Shown: positions 17,716 to 26,712, counted from the first letter of the stretch. The stretch: DNA of 64,000 bases from Bradyrhizobium ontarionense (GCF_021088345.1 NZ_CP088156.1:7369001-7433000), one strand, 5' to 3'. Notes: generated from the letters alone by a model not told the origin. Numbers and translations are program-made.

Positions 17716-17982
17716 AGGCGCACCATCCTCAACACCGCAAGGCGCCCGGCCGGTGGCCAACCGGGGCCTTTCGTCGCCTCAAACCAAGCGGATCATTCAG
17801 CTTTTCGTCTCCAGCGCAAGGGCCATCGCGGTGCGCGCGACCGCTGCGCCGGACCCACGGCGGTCCGCCGCGAGGCCGCTTCCGCGGCCGCTGTCAAAAC
17901 CTTGCCACACATCCTTAACCGCCCGGTCACGCGGCTGTTAACGCGCCGACCTAAGTCGCTCGACACCATCATCACTTGGGGA

Positions 17983-20121
17983 ATGAACGAGATGTCGAAC
18001 ACTATCGCGCACAACCGGCGCGAGTTCCTGCGGCTGCTCGGAGCGTCGGCCGCGACCGCAGCGCTTGGCCAGAGCATCGAGCGGGCTCACGCCATTCCGG
18101 CGTTCAACCGCCACGGCAGCATCGAGGATGTCAAGCACATCGTGGTGCTGATGCAGGAGAACCGCGCCTTCGATCATTACTTCGGCGCGATGCGTGGCGT
18201 GCGCGGCTTCAACGATCCGCGCGCCGTGACGCTGCCCGGCGGCAATCCGGTGTGGCAGCAGCCGAACGGCGCCGGGTCGGTGATGCCGTTCCGCGTCGAC
18301 AACGCCGGCTCGGTCTATGTCGAGGATGTGGCGCATGGCTGGAACGACGGTCAGAAGGCCTGGAACAACGGTAACTACGACAAGTGGGTCGCCAACAAGG
18401 GCACCACGACCATGACCTGCATGAACCGGCAGGATCTGCCCTGGCACTATGCGCTGGCGGACGCCTTCACGGTCTGCGATTCCTACTTCTGCTCGGTCAT
18501 GGGGCCGACCGACCCTAATCGCTATTATCTGTGGACCGGCTGGGACGGCAATGACGGCAAGGGCGGTGGTCCGGTCATCACCAATGCCGAGGCCGGTTAC
18601 GACTGGACCACGTTTCCGGAGCGTCTGGAGAAGGCCGGCATCTCCTGGAAGGTCTATCAGGACGTTGGCGTCGGTCTGACGGCGGCCGGCTTCTGGGGCT
18701 GGACTGAAAATCCGTGGATCGGCAATTTCGGCGACAACTCGCTGCTCTATTTCCACCAGTACCAGAATTCGCAGCCGGGCAGCCCGCTGTATGAGAAGGC
18801 GCTGCGCGGCAGCAACATCGCCAATGGCGGCACGTTCGAGAATCTGTTCGACGGGCTTCGCAACGACGTGCGCAACGGCACCTTGCCGCAGGTGTCGTGG
18901 ATCGCAGCGCCCGAGGCCTTCAGCGAGCATCCGAACTGGCTGCCGGGGCCGGGCGCCTGGTACATCTCCAAGGTGCTCGACATCCTGACCTCGAATCCGG
19001 AGCTGTGGAGCAAGACCGCACTGCTCATCAACTATGATGAAGGCGGCGGCTTCTTCGATCATGTCGTCGGTCCGTATCCGGCGATGTCGCAGGCCCATGG
19101 CCAGTCGACCGTCGATGTCAAGAGCGATCTGTTTGCCGGCGACGGCAATCATGTCGCCGGTCCCTATGGCCTCGGCGTTCGCGTGCCGATGCTGGTCGTG
19201 TCGCCCTGGTCGCGCGGCGGCTTCGTGTGCTCGGAAGTGTTCGACCACACCTCGGTGATTCGTTTCATCGAGCGCCGCTTTCATCACAAGGCGCCCGATC
19301 TGTTCGAGACCAACATCCCGGCGTGGCGGCGGGCGGTGAGCGGCGATCTCACCTCGGCCTTCAACTTCACCTCGCCCAACGAAGGCATGGCGCCGCTGCC
19401 GAGCACGGCCGGCTTCAAGCCGCCGGTGGCGGACATCACCTCCGGCGCCCGCTTCGACGACTATCACCCGGTGCCGCCGGCCAAGCAGGCGATACCGCAG
19501 CAGGAGCCGGGCATTCGCCCGGCGCGCGCGCTGCCCTACGATCTCAGGGTCGACGGCGATGCCGATGCCGCTCAGAAGACGTTCGCGATCCGGTTCGCCA
19601 ATCCGGGGCAGGCGGGCGTCTGCTTCCACGTCCGCTCCGGCAACACCGCGAGCGGTCCGTGGAGCTACACGGTCGAGGCCGGCAAGTCGCTGCGCGGCGT
19701 GTGGGACCTCGCCGCCAGCGCCGGCCAGTATGACCTGTCGGTCCACGGTCCGAACGGCTTCTTCCGCCACTTCAAGGGCGGCGTGGCCTCGACCGCCGCG
19801 CTGGTCGATGTCGACACCGTCCATCTCTGTGAGTGGGAAGACGGCGATGATGCACGCAGCCTCGCGATCGCGCTGACCAACAAGGGCGGAAGCTGCGTCG
19901 TGACGCTGGCCGACAACTACACCGGGCGCAGCGAACGTCATCGCCTGCAGCGTGGCCAGCGGCTGGAGACTCAGGTCCGTCTGCAGCAGACCCATGGCTG
20001 GTACGACCTGACCGTGACCGCCGACACCGACGCCGGCTTCAACTGGCAGCTCGCGGGTCATGTCGAGAATGGTCGGCCCAGCATCAGCGATCCGGCGATG
20101 GGCAAGATCGCTGCGACCTGA
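17983..20121 (+). CDS. Phospholipase C, phosphocholine-specific type, Tat-exported
   Basis: A 712-residue enzyme of the PlcN/PlcH family that cleaves the head group from phosphatidylcholine or sphingomyelin. The N terminus has a twin-arginine signal (NRREFLRLLGASAATAALG). The catalytic acid-phosphatase-like domain shows VVLMQENRAFDHYFGAMRG, DPNRYYLWTG and INYDEGGGFFDHVVGP. The C-terminal 200 residues hold two DUF756-type domains (about residues 515-610 and 620-700). The length is as expected for the family. The start could be ATG 17983 or ATG 17992; long open frame upstream is the shadow of the kinase gene. Bradyrhizobium membranes contain phosphatidylcholine and so do plant membranes, so a phosphate-scavenging or host-lipid role is possible. 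Confidence 0.93.
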   Translation: MNEMSNTIAHNRREFLRLLGASAATAALGQSIERAHAIPAFNRHGSIEDVKHIVVLMQENRAFDHYFGAMRGVRGFNDPRAVTLPGGNPVWQQPNGAGSVMPFRVDNAGSVYVEDVAHGWNDGQKAWNNGNYDKWVANKGTTTMTCMNRQDLPWHYALADAFTVCDSYFCSVMGPTDPNRYYLWTGWDGNDGKGGGPVITNAEAGYDWTTFPERLEKAGISWKVYQDVGVGLTAAGFWGWTENPWIGNFGDNSLLYFHQYQNSQPGSPLYEKALRGSNIANGGTFENLFDGLRNDVRNGTLPQVSWIAAPEAFSEHPNWLPGPGAWYISKVLDILTSNPELWSKTALLINYDEGGGFFDHVVGPYPAMSQAHGQSTVDVKSDLFAGDGNHVAGPYGLGVRVPMLVVSPWSRGGFVCSEVFDHTSVIRFIERRFHHKAPDLFETNIPAWRRAVSGDLTSAFNFTSPNEGMAPLPSTAGFKPPVADITSGARFDDYHPVPPAKQAIPQQEPGIRPARALPYDLRVDGDADAAQKTFAIRFANPGQAGVCFHVRSGNTASGPWSYTVEAGKSLRGVWDLAASAGQYDLSVHGPNGFFRHFKGGVASTAALVDVDTVHLCEWEDGDDARSLAIALTNKGGSCVVTLADNYTGRSERHRLQRGQRLETQVRLQQTHGWYDLTVTADTDAGFNWQLAGHVENGRPSISDPAMGKIAAT

Positions 20122-20135
20122 TCGCGGCCAATATC

Positions 20136-20165
20136 GGATGCGCCCGGAGCGATCCGGGCGCATCC
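20136..20165. terminator. Bidirectional hairpin between convergent genes
   Basis: Perfect 13-base inverted repeat, GGATGCGCCCGGA and TCCGGGCGCATCC, with a 4-base loop GCGA, exactly between the stop codons of the phospholipase gene and the ATPase gene. No long T-run follows, so it may slow or end transcription only in part. Confidence 0.65.
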
Positions 20166-21680
20166 TCACGACGAGGAAGCGACGAGACCTTCGGGGGTTG
20201 CGTCGTCGGCATTGGGATCGCCGGGCGCCGTCGCCCATGCGAGCTCGACCAGGGTCACGATGCGCCGGCCGGCACCGTCGAGCTGGCAGACGATGAGGCC
20301 CTGGTCCTCGATATAGGTCAGCAGGCGCTGGGCGCGGCGCAGCGAATGCGAGCCGTAGGCGCGGGCGATCGCCGCGTCGCTGGGGCAGGGCCGTCCGTCC
20401 TTGGCGGCGCGGGCGATCATCATGAACACGCCCTGCATGTCCTCAGGGAGCAGCGAGGCGCGCAGCGACACGTCCTGCCAGCCTGCGTCGTCGGCCGCAT
20501 CGTCGCCGCCGAGGCCGGCCCGCGCACGCGTCAGCATGCGGCGGAAGTCGTTGAGGTCGGGCACGGCCGTGCCCAGCCCCTCGATGCGGCAGCGGACGAC
20601 GAATTCCTGGTACAGCACGCCGACGGCGCGGAAGCCGGCGTCGGGCTCGGCCAGCACCGCGCGCAGCACGCGCTCGACACGGGCGCGGCGCTCGGCGAGC
20701 TCCTCCTCGCTGACTTCAGGGGGCGGCGGCTCGGGGCGCAGCTCGAGTGCGGCGGACTTCGCCGCCATCAGCTGGTCGAGCAGCTCCGGCTGCGGCTTGC
20801 GCTGCGGCCGCGCGGTCGTCTCGGGCGGCGGCGCCGCGAGGATCACCGCGCGGGCGTCCTCGAGCGATGCCTCCGGCAGCGGCATCAGCCGCGGCGTCGC
20901 ATTGCGTGGCTTGGTGTCGGTGGGACCGATGCGCAGGCCCAGCGGCCGGCGCGACAGCGCGGGGCCGAGCGCCATGAACTGGCCGCGCTCGAGGTCGCGA
21001 AAGGCCTCGGCCTGGCGCCGCTCCATGCCGAGCAGGTCGGCGGCGCGGGCCATGTCGATGTCGAGGAAGGTGCGGCCCATCAGAAAGTTCGAGGCCTCGG
21101 CCGCGACGTTCTTGGCAAGCTTCGCCAGCCGCTGCGTGGCGATCACGCCGGCGAGCCCGCGCTTGCGGCCGCGGCACATCAGGTTGGTCATCGCGCCGAG
21201 CGAGGCCTTGCGCGCCTCGTCGGAGACCTCGCCGGCGACGGCCGGCGCGAACAACTGGGCCTCGTCGACGACGACGAGCATCGGGTACCAGTGGTCGCGC
21301 GAAATTTCGAACAGGCCGTTGAGAAAGGCGGCCGCGCGGCGCATCTGATTCTCGGCGTCGAGCCCCTCGAGGTTGAGCACGGTGGAGACGCGGTGGATGC
21401 GGGCCCGCTCGCCGGCGACCTGCAGGGCGCGCTCGGTGTGGTCCTCGGCCGCGATCACGAGATGGCCGAAGCGCTCGGCCAGCGTGACGAAGTCGCCCTC
21501 GGGATCGATGATCGTCTGCTGCACCCAGGGCGCGCTCTGCTCCAGCAGCCGTCGCAGCAGATGCGATTTGCCGGAGCCGGAATTGCCCTGCACGAGGAGG
21601 CGGGTCGCCAAGAGTTCCTCGAGGTCCAGGGCCGCAGGCGATCCCGCCGCCGTCTGCCCCATCTCGATTGCAACGGTCAT
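20166..21680 (-). CDS. HerA/DUF87-like ATPase
   Basis: A 504-residue P-loop ATPase of the HerA-FtsK group (DUF87-like). Walker A is VQGNSGSGKSHLLRR (about residues 32-46) and Walker B is MLVVVDEAQLF; the region CRGRKRGLAGVIATQRLAKL matches the sensor/arginine-finger part of HerA-like enzymes. The C-terminal half is Pro/Glu-rich in the middle, then carries a predicted winged-helix part (DAAIARAYGSHSLRRAQRLL). HerA proteins pump or unwind DNA with a NurA nuclease, but no nuclease is adjacent here. In other bacteria, related ATPases belong to defence systems; nothing next to this gene supports that. Confidence 0.82.
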   Translation of the reverse strand: MTVAIEMGQTAAGSPAALDLEELLATRLLVQGNSGSGKSHLLRRLLEQSAPWVQQTIIDPEGDFVTLAERFGHLVIAAEDHTERALQVAGERARIHRVSTVLNLEGLDAENQMRRAAAFLNGLFEISRDHWYPMLVVVDEAQLFAPAVAGEVSDEARKASLGAMTNLMCRGRKRGLAGVIATQRLAKLAKNVAAEASNFLMGRTFLDIDMARAADLLGMERRQAEAFRDLERGQFMALGPALSRRPLGLRIGPTDTKPRNATPRLMPLPEASLEDARAVILAAPPPETTARPQRKPQPELLDQLMAAKSAALELRPEPPPPEVSEEELAERRARVERVLRAVLAEPDAGFRAVGVLYQEFVVRCRIEGLGTAVPDLNDFRRMLTRARAGLGGDDAADDAGWQDVSLRASLLPEDMQGVFMMIARAAKDGRPCPSDAAIARAYGSHSLRRAQRLLTYIEDQGLIVCQLDGAGRRIVTLVELAWATAPGDPNADDATPEGLVASSS

Positions 21681-21913
21681 GTGCCCCGACTCAAACGCGC
21701 TTCTCGCAGAGGAGCGCGCTTAACAAGCCGGAGCCGGCGCGTCGAGCGCCGCGGCAGGCTTTGTCCCGTGTTCCGGATCGGCTGTGGATGGTTCCCCGGA
21801 ACGTGGAACTCAGGCTGCTGCCGGTTCCACCGAAGCCGCTGTCGACAATGAGAGGTTGGTGCTTGGCGCATCCTCGCCTCTCACGGTACGATGTGACGGA
21901 AAAGGGGCAGCGA

Positions 21914-22186
21914 GTGAACGAGCATTCGGACGCCGTCCGCGCAGACACGCAGATGCTCGAGCGCGACGGCGCTGACGAAAGACCCTGGCGGCACGTTGAC
22001 CGGCGGGAGAGCGGCGTCAATGCGCCGCCGCCCGTCGGCACGGGACAGGAGCGCGAGCCGATCGAGCAGGCCTTGTCCTATCAGCTCAGCGCCGCGGCCT
22101 CATACACGTTCGCGCCCGATGGTCTCAGCCGCACGATTTCGATTCCTGTCTCACTCACAACGCTGGAGCTGGATGAGCATGCCTGA
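21914..22186 (+). pseudogene. C-terminal relic of an HWE-type histidine kinase
   Basis: Only the last 60 or so residues of a kinase can be recognised: NAPPPVGTGQEREPIEQALS, then YQLSAAASYTFAPDGLSRTI, then SIPVS. This matches the end of HWE/HisKA_2 kinases (G.RLIE.AL.Y.L...T...F.PDG..C.I.LP), although the glycines of the usual GFG motif have become GQE. No H-box or N-box lies upstream, where the sequence turns into the start of a gene on the other strand. A GTG at 21914 after GGGGCAGCGA could still start a short product. The stop codon overlaps the start of the following response regulator, as in intact HWE-kinase/receiver pairs. Confidence 0.6.
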
Positions 22187-22550
22187 ACGCTCGCTTCGCG
22201 ACCGTCATATCCTCATCGTCGAGGACGAATACATGCTTGCCGACGAGCTGCGCTGCGCATTCGGCGGCGCAGGCGGCATGGTCTTGGGCCCGGTCGGAAC
22301 CGTCCCTGACGCGCTTGCCCTGATCAAGCGCGCGGGGCGGATCGAAGGCGCCGTTCTCGACGTCAACCTGCACGGCGAGATGGCGTTTCCGGTGGCGGAT
22401 CTGCTGGTCGAACGCGGCGTCCCCTTCGTGTTCACGACGGGCTACGACGAGTCGATCATTCCAGATCGGTTCTCGAACATTCTTCGCTGCGAGAAGCCGA
22501 TCGCGGTCGACGGGATCATGCGCGCGCTCGGACGGATGGTCGGAAGCTGA
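22173..22550 (+). CDS. Single-domain response regulator
   Basis: A 125-residue receiver domain with no output domain. RHILIVEDEYMLADELRCAF holds the acidic pair, GAVLDVNLHGE the phospho-acceptor Asp, PFVFTTGYDES the Thr, and CEKPI the conserved Lys. Such stand-alone receivers normally partner HWE kinases and regulate them or relay phosphate. Here the start overlaps the end of a kinase relic (21914-22186) by 14 bases, so this regulator has probably lost its own kinase or now takes phosphate from another. ATG 22173 follows GGAG; ATG 22179 is possible. Confidence 0.9.
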   Translation: MSMPERSLRDRHILIVEDEYMLADELRCAFGGAGGMVLGPVGTVPDALALIKRAGRIEGAVLDVNLHGEMAFPVADLLVERGVPFVFTTGYDESIIPDRFSNILRCEKPIAVDGIMRALGRMVGS

Positions 22551-22599
22551 CCGGGCGAGCGCGTGCGCGCGCGGGGCAGCCCGACCAAAGCCGAAAGTG

Positions 22600-23442
22600 T
22601 CAGACCTCTCGCCGGCTCAGGAACGCCAGCCGCTCGAACAGATGCACGTCCTGCTCGTTCTTCAAGAGCGCGCCGTGCAGCGGCGGGATCAGCTTGCGCG
22701 GGTCGCGCTCGCGCAGCTGCTCGGGGCCGATGTCCTCGTTGAGCAGGAGCTTGAGCCAGTCGAGCAACTCGGAGGTCGATGGCTTCTTCTTCAGGCCCGG
22801 CACGTCGCGCACCTCGAAGAAGATGCGCAGCGCCTCCTCGACCAGCCGCTTCTTGATATTCGGGAAGTGGACGTCGACGATGCGGTTCATCGTGTCGGCA
22901 TCCGGGAATTTGATGTAGTGGAAGAAGCAGCGGCGCAGGAACGCGTCCGGCAGCTCCTTCTCGTTGTTGGAGGTGATGATGACGATCGGGCGCAGCGCGG
23001 CCTTGATGGTCTCGTTGGTTTCGTAGACGTGGAATTCCATCCGGTCGAGCTCGAGCAGCAGATCGTTGGGGAATTCGATGTCGGCCTTGTCGATCTCGTC
23101 GATCAGCAGCACCGGGCGCTGCTCGGCGGTGAAGGCTTCCCATAGCTTGCCGCGCTTGATGTAGTTCTTGATGTCGGACACTCGGGAGTCGCCGAGCTGG
23201 CTGTCGCGCAGCCGCGACACCGCGTCGTATTCGTAGAGACCCTGCTGCGCCTTGGTGGTCGACTTGATGTGCCAGGTGAGCAGCGGCGCGTTGACGGCTT
23301 TCGCGATTTCCTCGGCCAGCACGGTCTTGCCGGTGCCGGGCTCACCCTTCACCAGGAGCGGGCGCTCAAGCACGATCGCCGCGTTGACGGCCACTTTGAG
23401 GTCGTCGGTGGCGACGTAGTCCTGGGTGCCGGTAAATTTCAT
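22600..23442 (-). CDS. MoxR-type AAA+ ATPase
   Basis: A 280-residue AAA+ ATPase. Walker A is LLVKGEPGTGKTVLAEE (about residues 29-45), Walker B PVLLIDEIDKADIEFPNDLL, sensor 1 IVIITSNNEKELPDAFLRRC. It belongs to the MoxR branch (APE2220/CoxD-like), whose members work with VWA-domain proteins to insert metals or remodel enzyme complexes; in carbon monoxide dehydrogenase systems these are CoxD and CoxE. A CoxE-like VWA protein is coded divergently 450 bases away, with a YeaQ-type gene between. No cox structural genes are visible, so the target enzyme is unknown. Confidence 0.9.
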   Translation of the reverse strand: MKFTGTQDYVATDDLKVAVNAAIVLERPLLVKGEPGTGKTVLAEEIAKAVNAPLLTWHIKSTTKAQQGLYEYDAVSRLRDSQLGDSRVSDIKNYIKRGKLWEAFTAEQRPVLLIDEIDKADIEFPNDLLLELDRMEFHVYETNETIKAALRPIVIITSNNEKELPDAFLRRCFFHYIKFPDADTMNRIVDVHFPNIKKRLVEEALRIFFEVRDVPGLKKKPSTSELLDWLKLLLNEDIGPEQLRERDPRKLIPPLHGALLKNEQDVHLFERLAFLSRREV

Positions 23443-23540
23443 CGCGCCTCGCTTCTCGGTCGGACTTGTGTTGAGTGGCTACGCAGCGGCAACGGCCGCT
23501 GCGGCTTTGACATGATGGCTGCCATTGGAAGAGGAAATAA

Positions 23541-23798
23541 TCAAGCGCGCCGGATCAGCGACAGGATCACGAGCACGATCACGGCGCCGACGGTGGCGTC
23601 GAGGATCGCCCCGAGCGTGCCGCTCGCCAGCGCGATGTGGAGGGCCGGCAGTACATAGCTTGCGACCAGCGCGCCGATGATGCCGATCACCATGTTGCCG
23701 ATCAGGCCGAAACCGGCACCGCGGACGATCAGGCCAGCGAGCCAGCCGGCGATCGCGCCGATGATGAGTGCCGCCAGAATACCCATAGGAAACCCCAT
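23541..23798 (-). CDS. GlsB/YeaQ/YmgE-family membrane protein
   Basis: An 85-residue protein with three hydrophobic segments and the family pattern IIGAIAGWLAGLIVRGAGFG, then GNMVIGIIGALVASYVLP and GAILDATVGAVIVLVIL. It was formerly named transglycosylase-associated protein and is often induced by stress, although its biochemical role is not known. Start may be ATG 23798 or ATG 23786. It lies between the MoxR and VWA genes, transcribed in the direction of MoxR. Confidence 0.88.
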   Translation of the reverse strand: MGFPMGILAALIIGAIAGWLAGLIVRGAGFGLIGNMVIGIIGALVASYVLPALHIALASGTLGAILDATVGAVIVLVILSLIRRA

Positions 23799-23897
23799 TC
23801 AGAATGCGTGTTCCGTCGATTGTAAAGCAAAATGCCCGCCGGTCCAGGCCGGTCGATCGGCGCGGCCCTTGACGCGCCCTCCCGGCCGCGCGATCTA

Positions 23898-25079
23898 ATG
23901 GGCATGTTCCTGCAATTCTTCACAGCACTGCGCGACGCGCAGGTCCCGGTCTCCTTGCGTGAATATCTCACGCTGATGGAGGCTGTTGACGCCGATCTCG
24001 CCGAGCACTCGGTCGAGAACTTCTACTATCTGTCGCGAACGGCGCTGGTGAAGGACGAGCGCAATCTGGACAAGTTCGATCGTGTCTTCGGTACCGTGTT
24101 CAAGGGCCTGGAGAACCTTCTCGATGCGATGGAGAAGGCTGAGATCCCCGAGGAGTGGCTGAAGAAGCTGGCCGAAAAATACCTCACCGAGGAGGAAAAG
24201 AAGCAGATCGAGGCCATGGGCTGGGACAAGCTCATGGAGACCCTGAAGAAGCGCCTGGAAGAGCAGAAGGGTCGCCATCAGGGCGGCAGCAAATGGATCG
24301 GCACCGCCGGCACCTCGCCGTTCGGGGCCTATGGCTACCACCCCGAAGGCGTGCGCATCGGCCAGGACAAGAACCGCAACAACCGCGCCGTGAAGGTGTG
24401 GGACCGCCGCGAGTTCAAGGATCTCGACGGCAATGTCGAGCTCGGCATCCGTAACATCAAGGTGGCGCTGCGCCGCCTGCGCAAGTTCGCCCGCACCGGC
24501 GCGCCCGACGAGCTCGACCTCGACACCACGATCCGCGAGACCGCCAGCCACGGCTATCTCGACGTGCACATGCGGCCCGAGCGGCGCAACGCGGTCAAGG
24601 TGCTGGTGTTCTTCGACATCGGCGGCTCGATGGACTCCCATGTCGCGCAGGTCGAAGAGCTGTTCTCGGCTGCAAAGACCGAATTCAAGCACATGGAATA
24701 TTTCTACTTCCACAACTGCCTCTACGAGGGCGTGTGGAAGCAGAACAAGCGGCGATTTTCCGACCGGACGCCGACCTGGGACGTGCTGCACAAATACCCG
24801 CACGACTACAAGGTGGTGTTCGTCGGCGACGCCTCGATGTCGCCTTACGAAATCATGGTGCCCGGCGGCTCGGTCGAGCACGTCAACGAGGAGCCGGGTT
24901 CGGTGTGGCTCGATCGCGTCATCCGCACCTATCCGCACGCGGTGTGGCTCAACCCGGTGGCGCAGAAGCACTGGGACTATTCGGAATCCACCACGCTGAT
25001 CCGCCGCATCTTCTCCGAGCGCATGTATCCGATCACGATCGAGGGCCTGGAAGGGGCGATGAAGGAGCTGGTGCGGTAG
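23898..25079 (+). CDS. VWA-domain protein, CoxE-like
   Basis: A protein of about 393 residues. The N-terminal 200 residues are helical and highly charged (WLKKLAEKYLTEEEKKQIEA), the middle has GAYGYHPEGVRIGQ, and the C-terminal half is a VWA-like domain with the metal-site motif VFFDIGGSMDSH (DxGxS) and the later VVFVGDASMSPYEI. It is the usual partner of a MoxR ATPase such as the one coded at 22600-23442. Together such pairs act as chaperones that load metal or assemble complexes. ATG 23898 or 23904 are both possible; the frame extends further upstream without good start evidence. Confidence 0.88.
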   Translation: MGMFLQFFTALRDAQVPVSLREYLTLMEAVDADLAEHSVENFYYLSRTALVKDERNLDKFDRVFGTVFKGLENLLDAMEKAEIPEEWLKKLAEKYLTEEEKKQIEAMGWDKLMETLKKRLEEQKGRHQGGSKWIGTAGTSPFGAYGYHPEGVRIGQDKNRNNRAVKVWDRREFKDLDGNVELGIRNIKVALRRLRKFARTGAPDELDLDTTIRETASHGYLDVHMRPERRNAVKVLVFFDIGGSMDSHVAQVEELFSAAKTEFKHMEYFYFHNCLYEGVWKQNKRRFSDRTPTWDVLHKYPHDYKVVFVGDASMSPYEIMVPGGSVEHVNEEPGSVWLDRVIRTYPHAVWLNPVAQKHWDYSESTTLIRRIFSERMYPITIEGLEGAMKELVR

Positions 25080-25090
25080 GCCAGATCCAC

Positions 25091-25171
25091 CATCATTCCG
25101 GACAGCCGCGAAGCGGCTGATCCGGAAGCGCGAGCTTGTGTTGCTGATCGAGATTCCGGATTGGGCCGCTG
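25091..25171. repeat. Palindromic repeat, family D (ATTCCGGA type)
   Basis: Contains CATTCCGGACAGCCGCGAAGC, the matching GCGGCTGATCCGGAAG, and a second GATTCCGGA. It lies right after the VWA gene and may form a transcript-end hairpin. Confidence 0.6.
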
Positions 25172-25231
25172 TCGCGACCGCCGTACGGGATAGCGATGAC
25201 GCGCCAAGAGCCAAGACGAGGGAAAGACGAC

Positions 25232-25642
25232 ATGCCCCAGACCATCACTCGCGGCATCAAGGCGCTGCTCGACGAAGCCAATGCCGCGATCGAGACGCTC
25301 TCTGCGGCTGACGCGATCGAGGCGGCCAGGCGCGACGATGTCGTGATCGTCGACATCCGGGATCCGCGGGAGATCGAACGCGAGGGCAGGATTCCCGGTG
25401 CATTCTCCTGCACCCGCGGCATGCTGGAGTTCTGGATCGATCCGCAGAGCCCCTATGCCAAGCCGGTCTTTCAAGAGGACAAGATGTTCATCTTCCATTG
25501 CGCCGGCGGCCTGCGTTCGGCGCTCGCGGCCAAGACCGCGCAGGACATGGGGCTGAAGCCGGTCGCTCATATCGGCGGAGGTTTCGCGGCGTGGCGCGAG
25601 GCCGGCGGACCGGTGGAGGTGTGGGCGCCGAAGAAGAAGTAA
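25232..25642 (+). CDS. Rhodanese-like domain protein
   Basis: A 136-residue single-domain rhodanese. The family motif VVIVDIRDPREIEREGRIPG is clear, and the active-site loop is FHCAGGLRSALAAKTAQ with the catalytic Cys near residue 90, followed by GGFAAWREAGGPVE. Such proteins carry sulfane sulfur or detoxify cyanide. ATG 25232 follows GAGGGAAAG; ATG 25196 in frame is less likely. Another sulfurtransferase gene follows 190 bases downstream, after a repeat, in the same direction. Confidence 0.9.
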   Translation: MPQTITRGIKALLDEANAAIETLSAADAIEAARRDDVVIVDIRDPREIEREGRIPGAFSCTRGMLEFWIDPQSPYAKPVFQEDKMFIFHCAGGLRSALAAKTAQDMGLKPVAHIGGGFAAWREAGGPVEVWAPKKK

Positions 25643-25650
25643 TGCCCGTC

Positions 25651-25717
25651 ACACGCGGGCTTGACCCGCGTGTCCAGCGCTCTGAGAAAGATGGATGGCC
25701 GGATCGAGTCCGGCCAT
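25651..25717. repeat. Two short hairpins, CTTGA-loop type
   Basis: ACACGCGGG-CTTGA-CCCGCGTGT (25651-25673) and ATGGCCGGA-TCGAG-TCCGGCCAT (25695-25717). Related hairpins with a CTTGA or TTGAC loop occur at 46750-46776, 47421-47447 and 62670-62765. The first may terminate the rhodanese transcript. Confidence 0.7.
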
Positions 25718-25830
25718 GACGATCGTTGGCGACGCTGGAAGGCACGCTATATCTTGGCAAGACAATCTCTGGATCCCGGGTTCGCCGCGCTCTGCGTGAC
25801 GCTCCGGAATGACCAACAAGGAATGCCCCG

Positions 25831-26688
25831 ATGACCACTCCCGACGACCCTCTCGTCTCCACCGAATGGCTCGCCGCGCGTCTCGGCGACCCCAAGATCA
25901 AGGTGCTCGACGCGACGTTCAAGATGCCGGGCGTCCTGCCGCTGCCGAAGGACGACTATCTCAAGGCGCACATTCCCGGCGCCGTTCTCTTCGACGTCGA
26001 TGAGGTCTCGGACCATTCCAACCCGCTGCCGCACATGTATCCGAGCGCTGAGCAGTTTGGGCGCGATGCGGGGCGGCTCGGTGTCAGCAATGCCGATACG
26101 GTGGTGGTCTACGATTCCGGTGGCTGGGTCGCCGCCCCTCGTGCCTGGTGGATGTTCCTGTCGTTCGGCCACAAGGACGTGCGGGTACTCGACGGCGGCC
26201 TGAAGAAGTGGATGGCCGAGGGGCGGCCGGTCGACAGCGGTCAGGTCACGCCGGCGCTTGGCACCTACAGTGCGAGCTTCGACGCAGCGCGCGTGCGCAG
26301 GATTGAGCAGATGGTCGCCAATCTCGCTGACAATGCCGAGCAGGTGATCGACGCCCGCCAGGCGCCGCGTTTCGCCGGCGAGGTCGCAGAGCCCCGGGCC
26401 GGCCTACGGTCCGGCCACATTCCCGGCAGCCGCAATCTGCCTTATGCGGAGCTGTTCGACGCCACGACCGGCCTGATGAAGCCGCTCGACGAGTTGCGCA
26501 AGGCCTTCGCGACGGCCGGCGTCGATCTGGCGAAGCCGATCGCCACGTCCTGCGGCTCCGGCGTGTCGGCAGCCGTTCTGACGCTGGCGCTCTATCGTCT
26601 CGGCATCCGCGAGACCGCGCTCTATGACGGCTCCTGGTCCGAATGGGGCCTCGAGAATGGCCCGCCGGTCGCAACCGGGCCGGCCTGA
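25831..26688 (+). CDS. sseA: 3-mercaptopyruvate sulfurtransferase
   Basis: A 285-residue protein with two rhodanese domains in tandem. The N-terminal domain starts VSTEWLAARLGDPKIKVLDA and has the CAT-like HIPGAVLFDVDEVSD; the C-terminal domain has VIDARQAPRFAG, GHIPGSRNLPYAELFD and the active-site loop TSCGSGVSAAVL. The loop CGSGVS is the mercaptopyruvate-type (CG[ST]GVT) rather than the thiosulfate-type (CRKGVT), which supports the name. It moves sulfur from mercaptopyruvate to cyanide or thiols in cysteine breakdown. The start ATG 25831 precedes the usual N-terminal motif. Confidence 0.9.
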   Translation: MTTPDDPLVSTEWLAARLGDPKIKVLDATFKMPGVLPLPKDDYLKAHIPGAVLFDVDEVSDHSNPLPHMYPSAEQFGRDAGRLGVSNADTVVVYDSGGWVAAPRAWWMFLSFGHKDVRVLDGGLKKWMAEGRPVDSGQVTPALGTYSASFDAARVRRIEQMVANLADNAEQVIDARQAPRFAGEVAEPRAGLRSGHIPGSRNLPYAELFDATTGLMKPLDELRKAFATAGVDLAKPIATSCGSGVSAAVLTLALYRLGIRETALYDGSWSEWGLENGPPVATGPA

Positions 26689-26712
26689 TCGGCGTGCCCC
26701 TCTAATTTATCG

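Noticed and set aside
16213..17982. Very long open frame on the plus strand reading into the phospholipase gene
   Set aside because: It is the antisense shadow of the hybrid kinase gene at 16123-17715; the real phospholipase starts at 17983 with a twin-arginine signal.
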